A stretch of 20,740 bases of DNA from a virus: IMG/VR virus record IMGVR_UViG_3300035681_000151, positions 1-20,740 of that record. One strand, given 5' to 3'. The notes under the pieces are model-generated. The model searched no databases and was not told the origin of the DNA. It worked only from the letters and a program-made list of their open reading frames with translations. The position numbers and the translations under genes are program-made. Positions 8,835-15,841 of the stretch are shown here, one piece after another (within the stretch, counting starts at the first letter, position 1; each line of letters starts with the position of its first letter).

Positions 8835-8844
8835 CTTATTTATT
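8835..8844 (-). promoter_or_regulatory. Late promoter (AATAAATAAG) for baseplate operon
   Basis: The minus strand reads AATAAATAAG, the same core as the motifs ahead of pstS, the tmRNA and the outer-membrane gene. It begins 37 bases before the ATG of the gp48/54-type gene. It overlaps the leader of the opposing gene 4 transcript, so the two promoters are divergent and interlocked. Confidence 0.65.
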
Positions 8845-8845
8845 C

Positions 8846-9313
8846 ATGTACCAAGAGACATACAAAGGTAAATATCGAGTTAAAAATCCTGCTAAGTATC
8901 GAGGTGACTATCACAATGTCATATATCGGAGTAGCTGGGAGCTTAAACTTATGAATTGGTGTGACACAACTCCCGCAGTTCTTGAGTGGGGATCGGAAGT
9001 CGCAGTTATTCCTTATGTGTCTCCTGTAGATAAAAAGGTGCATCGTTACTTTGTTGACTTCTATATGAAGATTCAAGACAAAAACGGTAGGGTAGAGAAG
9101 TATTTGGTTGAAGTAAAACCTAAAAAGTTCACACAAGAACCGGTTAAACCTAAGAGGGTTACCAAACAGTTCCTGGAAGAGGTGTTTACTTACGGGGTTA
9201 ACCAAGCGAAATGGAAGGCAGCGAAGGAATTTTGTGAAGATAGGCAGTGGAAGTTTGTTGTTTTAACCGAGGATGAGCTAAATATCAATGGCTACAGCAA
9301 GAAATCCGTTTGA
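8846..9313 (+). CDS. 4: Head completion protein gp4 (TnsA-like nuclease fold)
   Basis: 155 residues, close to T4 gp4 (150). The opening GKYRVKNPAKYRGDYHNVIY and RSSWELKLMNWCD, then YFVDFYMKIQ and KYLVEVKPKK, are diagnostic of the gp4 (gp50/gp65-type) head-completion family and of the TnsA N-terminal nuclease fold. Glu32 or thereabouts, the Asp of YFVDF and the Glu/Lys pair of VEVKPK form a plausible PD-(D/E)XK-type active site. In T4 the protein acts after packaging so that tails can join. It is the first gene after the plus-strand late promoter. Its end overlaps the next gene by 26 bases. Confidence 0.92.
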   Translation: MYQETYKGKYRVKNPAKYRGDYHNVIYRSSWELKLMNWCDTTPAVLEWGSEVAVIPYVSPVDKKVHRYFVDFYMKIQDKNGRVEKYLVEVKPKKFTQEPVKPKRVTKQFLEEVFTYGVNQAKWKAAKEFCEDRQWKFVVLTEDELNINGYSKKSV

Positions 9314-9866
9314 AAATTTACGTTTCACCGGCAAAGATCAAGAGGCATCGGTGAATTGGTATCGTGAGCGCATTAAAGACCTAGGCACGGCACCATTCAA
9401 ACCCACTAATCTTATGTCTAACGATGATTTACTAGTGAATAGAATCGTTCCTGGGCAGCTTTATTTGTATTATTACGATCCCAAAACAAAAGAAACTCTC
9501 CCTTACTATGATACATTCCCCTTGGTGTATCCATATAAACGAATACAGGGAGGGTTTATGGGGTATAATCTTCATTATCTGCCCCCCGTTTTAAGGTTTA
9601 AAGTCATGGGCACCTTGTTAAATATACAAACTTATGGTACACGCGAGGAAAAGAAGATACTTTATTCTTATGGTGTTCTAAATGCAAATGAAGTGGATAA
9701 GTATTACTCCCCTTGTATCAGAAGGTATCTCACATCACAAGTGCGTTCAAGGTTTTTGAGGATACCTGCACAGGATTGGTTATCGGCTGCTGTACTTCCA
9801 ACAGAAAGATTTGCAAAAGCTAGTGCAGCAAAAATCTGGAAAGAATCACTGGATAAAATAAAATGA
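9288..9866 (+). CDS. Unrecognised conserved-looking 192-residue phage protein
   Basis: I cannot name it with certainty. It is a soluble, Tyr- and Arg-rich basic protein with no signal peptide, membrane segment or enzyme motif that I can identify. A distinctive central motif, LVYPYKRIQGGFMGYNLHYL followed by PPVLRFKVM, is of a kind I associate with T4-like phage proteins of unknown role. GELYLYYYDPKTK-like strands precede it (QLYLYYYDPKTKETLPYYD). The ATG lies 10 bases after GATGAG and overlaps gene 4; the stop overlaps the tube gene (ATGA). Position between head completion and tail tube genes suggests a role in virion assembly, perhaps DNA-end or neck related; that is inference from position only. 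Confidence 0.65.
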   Translation: MATARNPFENLRFTGKDQEASVNWYRERIKDLGTAPFKPTNLMSNDDLLVNRIVPGQLYLYYYDPKTKETLPYYDTFPLVYPYKRIQGGFMGYNLHYLPPVLRFKVMGTLLNIQTYGTREEKKILYSYGVLNANEVDKYYSPCIRRYLTSQVRSRFLRIPAQDWLSAAVLPTERFAKASAAKIWKESLDKIK

Positions 9867-10519
9867 CATTTTCAGTAAGTCAATTTCAAGCTGCAGTTGC
9901 TAATCGCGGGTTAGCGAGACAAAATAGATTTCAGGTCATCATCCCCAATATGGGTTCCGGCGCTGATGGTGAACTGTTTATATTGTTTTGTCAGGCGGCA
10001 AGTTTACCTGGAGCAACTATACAAGTAAAGAAACAAAATTTGTTTGGACCTACGTACATACGACCCGCTAATATTAACTATGGCGAACAACTTTCATTAA
10101 GTTTTTTATGTGATAAAGACATGATTGTTAAAAGGGGGTTTGATGAGTGGGTACATCAAGTCATCAATAAATCGTCATTCACAGTTGCTTACCAATCAAG
10201 TTACGCAAGAGATGTGATAATTCATCAACTAGATAATGCAGAAAAAGTTGTTTATGGGATAAAACTAGTTGGAGCTTTTCCTATTTCAATGGGAGCGTTA
10301 TCGTTAAGTCAATCTGCAGTAGATAGATTTCACATTCTTCCAATAACCTTAGCATATAGGTATTGGGAATATCACGACTCAGACTTTAATTCTGCAACCT
10401 TCAACCCTACTACCACAGCATCACAATTCGCAACCCGCCCCTGGAATTCAAGACCTGCACCCACACCAACAACTTCACAACAGGAACTGGGGCAAATAAG
10501 TGATTTTTTTGGAGCTTAA
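9863..10519 (+). CDS. gp19-family tail tube protein (tube or tube initiator)
   Basis: 218 residues; T4 gp19 has 163. The features of the gp19 superfamily are clear: LARQNRFQVIIPN near the start (T4: LARPNLFQVE-like), FCQAASLPGATI (T4: QCKATALPA), YARDVIIHQLD and a closing ITLAYRYWEYHD strand (T4: LALDYWE). These proteins stack as hexamer rings forming the inner tail tube, or, as gp54, start that tube on the baseplate. The longer C-terminal tail is Thr/Pro-rich (RPAPTPTTSQQ) and may be disordered. Being next to gp26 and away from a sheath gene leaves both tube and initiator open. The start overlaps the previous stop (ATGA). Confidence 0.85.
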   Translation: MTFSVSQFQAAVANRGLARQNRFQVIIPNMGSGADGELFILFCQAASLPGATIQVKKQNLFGPTYIRPANINYGEQLSLSFLCDKDMIVKRGFDEWVHQVINKSSFTVAYQSSYARDVIIHQLDNAEKVVYGIKLVGAFPISMGALSLSQSAVDRFHILPITLAYRYWEYHDSDFNSATFNPTTTASQFATRPWNSRPAPTPTTSQQELGQISDFFGA

Positions 10520-10532
10520 AGGATGAAACATA

Positions 10533-11228
10533 ATGTTACCAAAACTTGATATACCCACATTTGAACTTATTATCCCATCAACTAAAAAGAAACTAAAATA
10601 TCGCCCCTTTCTAGTCAAAGAGCATAAGACACTCTTGATGATGAAAGACGCAAGCGATAGTGAAATTTCTCGCATCGTTCAAGAAATTGTTGACATATGC
10701 ACCTTCAATAAACTAAAAGGAGATGTGCCTAGCTTTGATATTGAATATATTTTTGCAAAGATTAGAGCAAAGTCAATAGGTGAAAAAGTTGATTTGATTG
10801 TGTCTTGTAGAAATTGTGAAAATAAAATACCTTACAAAATGGATATCGATAAACTAGATGTAGAAATGTCCGACGATCATACTCAAAAATTTATGATAAA
10901 CGATAATGTTGGTGTTGAAATGAAATATCCTAAGTTTAACATAAACTTGTATGCTTTAATCGATGAGGGAACCGAAAAGTATTTCAGTGAGATTGGTAAG
11001 TGTATTAAAGCCATTTATACAACTGATGGTAAGTATTTCGAGATTGGTGTTGATGATGCAGAAGAATTAGATGAATTTTTATCATCGATGACCTCAAAAC
11101 AGTTTGAAAAAGTAGAAAATTTCTTTTTAACAATACCTAAGCTATTACATAAGATTGAGGTGATGTGTGAGGCTTGTGGGACGAAAAATGCAGCGCGAGT
11201 GGAGGGCCTCTCAAATTTTTTTGTCTGA
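10533..11228 (+). CDS. 26: Baseplate hub assembly protein gp26 (zero-frame product)
   Basis: 231 residues (T4 gp26: 208). The N-terminus KLDIPTFELIIPSTKKKLKY and RPFLVKEHKTLLMM, a SCRNCENKIPYKM zinc-ribbon half and a second CEACG near the end are typical of the T4 baseplate gp26 family: two Cys pairs that probably bind one zinc. In tail assembly such proteins act with gp51 as chaperones of the hub and tape measure. AAAGGA upstream of the ATG is a good ribosome site. The last codons run over seven T residues immediately before the stop, and the next frame carries gp51, so this gene is likely also the N-terminal part of a longer frameshift fusion. Confidence 0.9.
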   Translation: MLPKLDIPTFELIIPSTKKKLKYRPFLVKEHKTLLMMKDASDSEISRIVQEIVDICTFNKLKGDVPSFDIEYIFAKIRAKSIGEKVDLIVSCRNCENKIPYKMDIDKLDVEMSDDHTQKFMINDNVGVEMKYPKFNINLYALIDEGTEKYFSEIGKCIKAIYTTDGKYFEIGVDDAEELDEFLSSMTSKQFEKVENFFLTIPKLLHKIEVMCEACGTKNAARVEGLSNFFV

Positions 11229-11245
11229 GTCTCGCAAGAGACTCA
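11216..11245 (+). promoter_or_regulatory. Programmed -1 ribosomal frameshift signal (slippery T7 plus hairpin)
   Basis: In the gp26 frame the codons are AAT TTT TTT GTC TGA, giving a T TTT TTT slippery heptamer at 11216-11222. Three bases later a perfect 8-bp hairpin forms: TGAGTCTC (11226-11233), GCAA loop (a stable GNRA tetraloop), GAGACTCA (11238-11245). The hairpin begins on the zero-frame stop codon. A -1 slip joins gp26 residue 230 to the 67-residue gp51 frame. The spacer is short for a classic signal. Confidence 0.75.
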
Positions 11246-11425
11246 CTAGAAAACTTCTATAAAACAAACTTTGCCTTAATGCAATATCATAAGTATTCTT
11301 TGAGTGACATTGAAAATATGTTGCCGTGGGAACGTGAAATTTACCTTATGTTACTAATCGAACACATTCGTGAGGAAAACGAACGAATGAGAGAACAGGT
11401 CGCCCAAAGAAGGATGCGAAGATGA
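11222..11425 (+). CDS. 51: gp51-like hub/tape-measure chaperone domain, made by -1 frameshift from gp26
   Basis: 67 residues in the -1 frame relative to gp26, from the slip site: CLSLARDSLENFYKTNFALM, then QYHKYSLSDIENMLPWEREI and a helical end rich in Glu and Arg. The SLSDIENMLPWERE segment resembles the C-terminal helical domain of tail assembly chaperones and T4-like gp51 proteins. The conserved part begins before any ATG: the only earlier possible start is a TTG inside gp26 (11174) with no suitable context, and the first ATG is within the domain (11278). The simplest reading is a 297-residue gp26-gp51 fusion made by frameshifting, as in the lambda G/GT pair, which also precedes the tape-measure gene. 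Its stop overlaps the next start (ATGA). Confidence 0.75.
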   Translation, partial: CLSLARDSLENFYKTNFALMQYHKYSLSDIENMLPWEREIYLMLLIEHIREENERMREQVAQRRMRR

Positions 11426-13299
11426 AGGAAAGAAAAAACTTAGCTGCGCTCTTGAAACCTAAAACAGGTGAGGGTCTAGATGCAGCATATGAAACCACCA
11501 AAAACGTACAAGAGTCGGGCCCCTCTACAGAAGAGAATATCAAGGATATCAAAAAAGATATTCGTACTATGTCTGCTGATACTAAGGTTTTGGTTAAAGA
11601 AGCTAAGTCTAGCAACAAGATACTCAAAAGTATCGAAAAATCTTTAACACAGCCAAAACCTGATACACCTATAGAGCCCGTTCTTGCAGCACCCTCAAAA
11701 GTGGCTGTAGCACCCGTGCAGCTCAAACCTTCTGAAGATAAGAAGGAAGAGGGGAATGCAAATATTGCTTCAAATATTGGTGTGGGGGCCCTTGGGGGTG
11801 GTGTAGCAGCTGCGGGTGCTGTAGGCTTAAATGTGGCAGGAGAAGCTCTGAGTAATGTAGGATCTCGTGTTAGTACATTCTTCTCTAATATGGTATCAGG
11901 AAATGCAAGACCTGGTTTATCACAAGTTTTAGATGAAGAAGAAAGATTACAAAGAGAGGCAGTTGAAACAGTTCCTACAAGAGAGATGTTTGAGCAGGAT
12001 GTGCAAAGACAACAAGCTGAAGCCAATCAAGGCGCTGATTACGCCATGGCGACACAGACATTAGCAGCAGCAGGCATTTCACCCGTATCACCTGAAGGTC
12101 CTATCAGACCTGGGGGTAGGACAATGCAACCTGTTGAGTATGAACAGGCAGCACAAGCGCAAGCAGCAAGAGAAGCTGTGCAACGAGGAATGCGTCAAAG
12201 GACTCGAGGCGGTGGGTTGTCTGAACCTAGGATACCTACTGTCGAACAAGCTGCTCAGCAACCTGAATCACAAGTCGAACCCAGCGAAACAACTCAGATT
12301 AGTTTTTCAGAAGCAAAGTTTGCAGAGGCTGATCCTGAAAATTATAAAAGGTTTGTGGATTTTAGAAAGCAACGGTACAATGAAATTAAAGAAGAAGAAA
12401 AGAAAAAGGGATTTAGTGATTCTATAGCTAACGACATTGCTGAACCTAAAGCTAGAAAAGAAGCAATCATTAAATTTAGAAAAGAGATTGAAGCTGCAGC
12501 TGCTGGAGCAGTTAAAACTACTCAAAAAGGTCAAGAAAGTGGTCAACCACCTGCACCTGTAACAACATCACCTGTTGGTCAACAACCTGTAACAACATCA
12601 CCTGTTGGTCAACAACCTGCATCCTCTAGACTAACACGTGTTGAACAAACCTCTTCTTTTGATGCTGCAAAACTAGCTGATGAAGATCCTGAAACACATG
12701 CTAAATTTGTTGCAAGGCAGCGTGAAATCGTTAAGGAAAGAGAAGCTGAGCTAGAAAAAAGAACAGATCTATCACCTATGGCTAGAAATGTTGAAAGACA
12801 AAGGATTCAATCACAAGCATTTCAAACTGCAGCGAGAGAGTTCACCCCACAAGCAGCACAGGTAGGTGCAGCAACAGTTACAAGAACAGAATCTGGTGCA
12901 CAATCCACATTGCAAGTGACTCCCACACCAACACAAGGAACACCATATTCACCGGCAAGTCGAGAAAGTGTTTCGCAATCCGTGTCAGGAGTGATAATAC
13001 CTAGAGAGGACATTGATAGGCGCACCCAGCAATTGCTACAAAATAATCCTTATAAAGATGACCCTGCAGTAATGATTGATGCTCGTCAAGAAGCTGAGAT
13101 GGAATTGAAAGCAGAACGACTTAAGACATTATCTGCCGAGAATAAAGATTTGGGTAGAGAATCATTGCAACCCTCTACCCAACCTATTGTCATTCAAAGT
13201 AACAACAATATGAGCACGCAAACCTACACGCCAGTGCCTGCACAACCAAGAGTTGATTCTTCGTTCACCAGGCACCAGCAAAGGAATACAGCTTTTTAG
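11422..13299 (+). CDS. Probable tail tape-measure / hub protein (gp29 position)
   Basis: 625 residues, rich in Ala, Gln, Glu, Pro and Thr. The first ~90 residues are helical (NIKDIKKDIRTMSADTKVLV). A small Gly/Ala segment at about 112-150 (IGVGALGGGVAAAGAVGLNV) could cross a membrane. The centre alternates Pro/Gln-rich linkers with charged helices. Two similar helical blocks (about residues 294-360 and 411-475) begin SFSEAKFAEADPE and SFDAAKLADEDPE, pointing to an internal duplication. The end (TQPIVIQSNNNMSTQTYTP, then VDSSFTRHQQRNTAF) is like the C-termini I recall for T4-like tape-measure proteins. Position directly after the gp26/gp51 frameshift pair matches the general tail-gene order. 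T4 gp29 has 590 residues. The start has AAGGA and an ATGA overlap. The stop overlaps that of gene 32 on the other strand. Confidence 0.7.
   Translation: MKERKNLAALLKPKTGEGLDAAYETTKNVQESGPSTEENIKDIKKDIRTMSADTKVLVKEAKSSNKILKSIEKSLTQPKPDTPIEPVLAAPSKVAVAPVQLKPSEDKKEEGNANIASNIGVGALGGGVAAAGAVGLNVAGEALSNVGSRVSTFFSNMVSGNARPGLSQVLDEEERLQREAVETVPTREMFEQDVQRQQAEANQGADYAMATQTLAAAGISPVSPEGPIRPGGRTMQPVEYEQAAQAQAAREAVQRGMRQRTRGGGLSEPRIPTVEQAAQQPESQVEPSETTQISFSEAKFAEADPENYKRFVDFRKQRYNEIKEEEKKKGFSDSIANDIAEPKARKEAIIKFRKEIEAAAAGAVKTTQKGQESGQPPAPVTTSPVGQQPVTTSPVGQQPASSRLTRVEQTSSFDAAKLADEDPETHAKFVARQREIVKEREAELEKRTDLSPMARNVERQRIQSQAFQTAAREFTPQAAQVGAATVTRTESGAQSTLQVTPTPTQGTPYSPASRESVSQSVSGVIIPREDIDRRTQQLLQNNPYKDDPAVMIDARQEAEMELKAERLKTLSAENKDLGRESLQPSTQPIVIQSNNNMSTQTYTPVPAQPRVDSSFTRHQQRNTAF
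12556..12615 (+). repeat. Two perfect 30-bp tandem repeats inside the tape-measure gene
   Basis: Unit 12556-12585 is repeated exactly at 12586-12615, encoding PVTTSPVGQQ twice. A 30-base unit keeps the reading frame, so copy number could change without disrupting the protein. It lies in the linker between the two duplicated helical blocks. Confidence 0.9.
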
Positions 13300-14210
13300 T
13301 CGTCGTTTGCCAGCTTAGAGAAGTAGTTCAATGACTCATTGTCATCATCAAAGTTTACTTCTTCACGCTTAACAGGTTTGGTTTGCACAACTGCCTTAGG
13401 TTTAGCTTCAACCATAGGTGCGCTATCCAGTTCGATTTCTTCAGCGCGCTTTTGAGGTGCTGCATCACCCATGAGAACAGCATCAAGACGACGCTTGAGT
13501 TCATCGTAGGTTTTGAATCGAGCAGGATCACTAAACGCCTTAAGTGAATGTTGCTTTTCCCAGATTGCAGCGATATCATCATCGCTTGATGCAATAGGAG
13601 AAGGTGCAGCAAATTCACTCTTGTCGTAGTTGCGATATCCCTCGACCTTGCGAATCTTCAGCTTGAAGTTTGCGCCGTTCCAGAAATCAAACGGGTTGAG
13701 AGGGTCCTCATCTTCGAACTGAGGATCTGCAACATCTTTGATCTTGTCGAAGATTTTCTTACCAAAGCGATACAGGAACACTTTGCCATCATTGTCAGGG
13801 TTGCCAGGATCAGACACCACCTGAATGTTTGCAATGTAGACAAGGTTACGCTTCTGTTTGCGAGCAGTGTTCTTATCGTCATCGCTTCCGGTGTTCCAAA
13901 GACGATTGTTCAGTTCGCTGACAGGATCAGGCAACCCAATCGTGGTCAACGAATCTTCGATGTACCACTTGCCTGTAGGACCTTGGAATCCATGATTCCA
14001 GATACGAACCCAAGGAAGATCCTCACCTTTGGGGGGAGGAAGGAATCGAATGACTGCGTAGCCATTGCCTGCCTTGTCAACAGTTGGTTGCCAGAATCGA
14101 TTATCTTCGTTGGAGTTGCTCTGCGGTTTAGAGATCTTCTCAACCTCTTTCATAAGGTTTTCAAAGCCGCCGCGAGATTTTTTGAGGTCAGAAAGTGAAG
14201 TGAAAGTCAT
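13296..14210 (-). CDS. 32: Single-stranded DNA-binding protein gp32
   Basis: 304 residues (T4: 301). Matches include GGFENLMKEVEKISKP near the start, RFWQPTVDKAGNGYAVIRFL, the core GPTGKWYIEDSLTTIGLPDP, and VFLYRFGKKIFDKIKD followed by LNPFDFWNGANFKLKIRKVE and GYRNYDKSEF. The protein coats single-stranded DNA during replication, recombination and repair. The whole protein contains no cysteine, so the zinc-binding subdomain of T4 gp32 (His-Cys3) is not conserved. The end is acidic (DDDNESLNYFSKLANDD), corresponding to the partner-recruiting tail. AAAGGAAA lies upstream of the ATG. It sits downstream of gp33 and gp59 as in T4, and converges on the tape-measure gene with overlapping stops. Confidence 0.95.
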   Translation of the reverse strand: MTFTSLSDLKKSRGGFENLMKEVEKISKPQSNSNEDNRFWQPTVDKAGNGYAVIRFLPPPKGEDLPWVRIWNHGFQGPTGKWYIEDSLTTIGLPDPVSELNNRLWNTGSDDDKNTARKQKRNLVYIANIQVVSDPGNPDNDGKVFLYRFGKKIFDKIKDVADPQFEDEDPLNPFDFWNGANFKLKIRKVEGYRNYDKSEFAAPSPIASSDDDIAAIWEKQHSLKAFSDPARFKTYDELKRRLDAVLMGDAAPQKRAEEIELDSAPMVEAKPKAVVQTKPVKREEVNFDDDNESLNYFSKLANDD

Positions 14211-14248
14211 TTGTGTTTCCTTTGTATGAAGTTGTATGAAAAAGTATG

Positions 14249-14434
14249 TTATCGTATTTTCGTTTTGTTTTGTTTGATCTCATGCTCAAGATATTCATCA
14301 AACGCATCATCATCAAACGAATCGACATTATGAATGACCTTTCGGTATTTGTCAATGATTCGCTTATTCTTTTTTACCTTTTTGATCCTTCGAGTATCAC
14401 CGTACTCATCATTATACCGCCTTGTATCGCCCAT
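14249..14434 (-). CDS. Small basic hypothetical protein
   Basis: 61 residues from the ATG at 14434, chosen over a longer start because it lies 8 bases past the upstream stop with GGAG further upstream; the longer version would overlap that gene. The first half is basic (TRRIKKVKKNKRIIDKYRKV), the second acidic (SFDDDAFDEYLEHEI), a split charge pattern seen in small nucleic-acid or protein-binding factors. It repeats GDTRRYN and GDTRRIK near the start. I do not recognise it. Its place between gp59 and gp32 suggests expression with the replication genes. Confidence 0.55.
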   Translation of the reverse strand: MGDTRRYNDEYGDTRRIKKVKKNKRIIDKYRKVIHNVDSFDDDAFDEYLEHEIKQNKTKIR

Positions 14435-14442
14435 GTTGAACT

Positions 14443-14652
14443 TTATTGCTCCTTTTTCTTTTCTACCACAATGTAAGGCCACCGAGCAAGTTGATCTGCG
14501 ATCTGCGCTTGATTCTGTGCCAACTTTATTAGATACCTGTGTGTCTCACGAATAGTTTCTGCAACAGTAAGATACCGTTCATGTATATCCGTGACTTCGC
14601 TTTCAAGTCTAGCTAACTTCTTTTCAAGATAATCGCTCTCTAATGATTCCAT
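14443..14652 (-). CDS. Small coiled-coil hypothetical protein
   Basis: 69 residues, almost wholly helical, with heptad-like spacing (LEKKLARLESEVTDIHERYL, then IRETHRYLIKLAQNQAQIAD) suggesting a coiled coil or helical hairpin. It has no membrane segment or catalytic motif. The start overlaps the end of the gp59 gene by 29 bases, which points to coupled translation in the gp33-gp59-gp32 block. I do not recognise the family; a small structural or regulatory partner of the replication proteins is only a guess. Confidence 0.6.
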   Translation of the reverse strand: MESLESDYLEKKLARLESEVTDIHERYLTVAETIRETHRYLIKLAQNQAQIADQLARWPYIVVEKKKEQ

Positions 14653-15229
14653 GATACTTTTCCTTATCGATCTTTAGAAAAGGACTGTACTTGCGAATCA
14701 AGCGCGAGATATCAGGCCAGACTAAAGTTTCTTCTATTTCTCGGTCGAATTTGTCTGTGAACTTATAGAGCTTGTTCAGAACCACAAGAGTCTCAAGATT
14801 GATCTGGCGACTCATGTAACCCTTGATTATATATGGGTGCTCTGATTTTTGTACAGCAAACACGACTTCGGGATTGAAGGTATCGATCTCAAGATTGTCA
14901 AGGATGATACGAAGGTCCATACGAAACATGTAGGATAATGACTCGATCTTGCGCTTCCAGGCAGTGTAGGTTTGCTTTGCATCTGCATCAAAGACGCCAC
15001 CCCAACGATTGCCCGAGACAAAGTTTGACACAAGGAAGTTGATGATCTCCTCATCGCTAAAGGTCTTAGCCATCTTACTGATAGCATAGAGGTCTCTTCG
15101 TTTCATAAACGAATCACGAGACGCCTTTACGCGACCTTTTTGTTGCACGATGTTGTAGGAGTCAGTAGTGAAGTGTAGTTTTAATGCCAAGTAACAGCGA
15201 TATGCTTCAAAGGCATCCATGGTGTTCAT
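14624..15229 (-). CDS. 59: Replicative helicase loader gp59
   Basis: 201 residues (T4: 217). The basic, helical sequence with FEAYRCYLALKLHFTTDSYN, SFMKRRDLYAISKMAKTF, EEIINFLVSNFVSGNRWGG and FDADAKQTYTAWKRKIESL follows T4 gp59 block by block (QKRRDKYFFQKL, FISNLVANQDAW, SDADALVFYREYIGRLKQI). The protein binds fork DNA and gp32 and loads the gp41 helicase. Its ATG overlaps the stop of gene 33 (ATGA), and gp32 lies three genes downstream, the same transcription order 33-59-32 as in T4 with two small genes inserted. Confident. Confidence 0.92.
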   Translation of the reverse strand: MNTMDAFEAYRCYLALKLHFTTDSYNIVQQKGRVKASRDSFMKRRDLYAISKMAKTFSDEEIINFLVSNFVSGNRWGGVFDADAKQTYTAWKRKIESLSYMFRMDLRIILDNLEIDTFNPEVVFAVQKSEHPYIIKGYMSRQINLETLVVLNKLYKFTDKFDREIEETLVWPDISRLIRKYSPFLKIDKEKYHGIIRERLS

Positions 15230-15480
15230 AGCGGTAGTTTACCTGCCCTAGGTTTGAAATAGTTTCTTTCTTCAGCCTCCGCTTGTATCTTTTCCTTCAA
15301 GGACTTGTTTACAAGCGACTTGATTGATTCTACATCAATGTCTGCTTGTTCGCAATACTCTATGACTGCATCCATGTAAGAAAGTTTTTTTGCAGAGACT
15401 AGTTCCTCGATGTAAAGTGAAAACTCATTGGCGGAGGTGAACTTTTTGGAGATGATAAACTGGTCGGTGATTTGTTCCAT
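15226..15480 (-). CDS. 33: Late transcription co-activator gp33
   Basis: 84 residues (T4: 112). The helical core KKLSYMDAVIEYCEQADIDV, then SIKSLVNKSLKEKIQAEAEE and the ending NYFKPRAGKLPL match gp33 of T4-like phages. gp33 binds the RNA polymerase beta flap and, with the sliding clamp gp45 and late sigma gp55, activates late promoters. That function fits the late-promoter motifs found before several operons in this window. The hydrophobic end normally contacts the clamp. It overlaps gene 59 by ATGA. Confidence 0.88.
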   Translation of the reverse strand: MEQITDQFIISKKFTSANEFSLYIEELVSAKKLSYMDAVIEYCEQADIDVESIKSLVNKSLKEKIQAEAEERNYFKPRAGKLPL

Positions 15481-15481
15481 A

Positions 15482-15841
15482 TTACTTAAACAGAATGAGT
15501 GCTAGAAAAACAGCGTTGACAATGAAACCCGCACCTATGGTCAGAATGTTAACCGTGTCTCGAAGGATCGCTGCTCGAACAAAGAAGGTGATCAACGCTG
15601 CCCAAATGAAAAGAACAAGGTCAAGAGGAGGCATCTTATCAGTCACATCTGCCATGATTGCAAGATATGTGGGAATGAGCGCACCCTGCAAAACCACCAA
15701 GCCGATCCATCCGATAGACTCCGCTGTGCTGGGGCGAAGTTTGTGATCGAGAAAGTGTTTGATACTTCCTTTTATAGCCGAGAGTATTCGAATGACCTTT
15801 TCTGACTTAGTTTCAGTCTTTGTAGAAGATGTGTTTTCCAA
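15482..15841 (-). CDS. Small three-helix membrane protein (possible holin or lysis accessory)
   Basis: 119 residues starting with TTG at 15841, since no in-frame ATG lies near the N-terminus and AAGGG is 9 bases upstream. After a hydrophilic, charged N-terminus come three membrane segments: IGWIGLVVLQGALIPTYLAI (about 45-65), LDLVLFIWAALITFFVRAAI (about 74-94) and ILTIGAGFIVNAVFLALILF (about 99-118). It overlaps the SleB-type endolysin gene by 29 bases. Size, topology and location suggest a holin, antiholin or another envelope protein; nothing in the sequence proves this. Confidence 0.6.
   Translation of the reverse strand: MENTSSTKTETKSEKVIRILSAIKGSIKHFLDHKLRPSTAESIGWIGLVVLQGALIPTYLAIMADVTDKMPPLDLVLFIWAALITFFVRAAILRDTVNILTIGAGFIVNAVFLALILFK

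Noticed and set aside
8840-9205. Minus-strand frame of 121 residues opposite gene 4
   Set aside because: It overlaps the promoter gap and the well-supported gp4 gene; no family features.
11174-11221. TTG start for a free-standing gp51 gene
   Set aside because: The TTG lies in the gp26 zinc-ribbon codons with no suitable site, and the residues before the slip site (WDEKCSASGG) are only gp26 read out of frame.
11346-12026. Minus-strand frame of 226 residues opposite the tape-measure gene
   Set aside because: Ser/Leu/Cys-rich shadow of the plus-strand coding frame, no recognisable domain, and contrary to the operon direction.
12556-12615. CRISPR array or transposon repeats
   Set aside because: The only direct repeats are two in-frame 30-bp coding units with no spacers; no insertion sequence or integrase was seen anywhere in the window.
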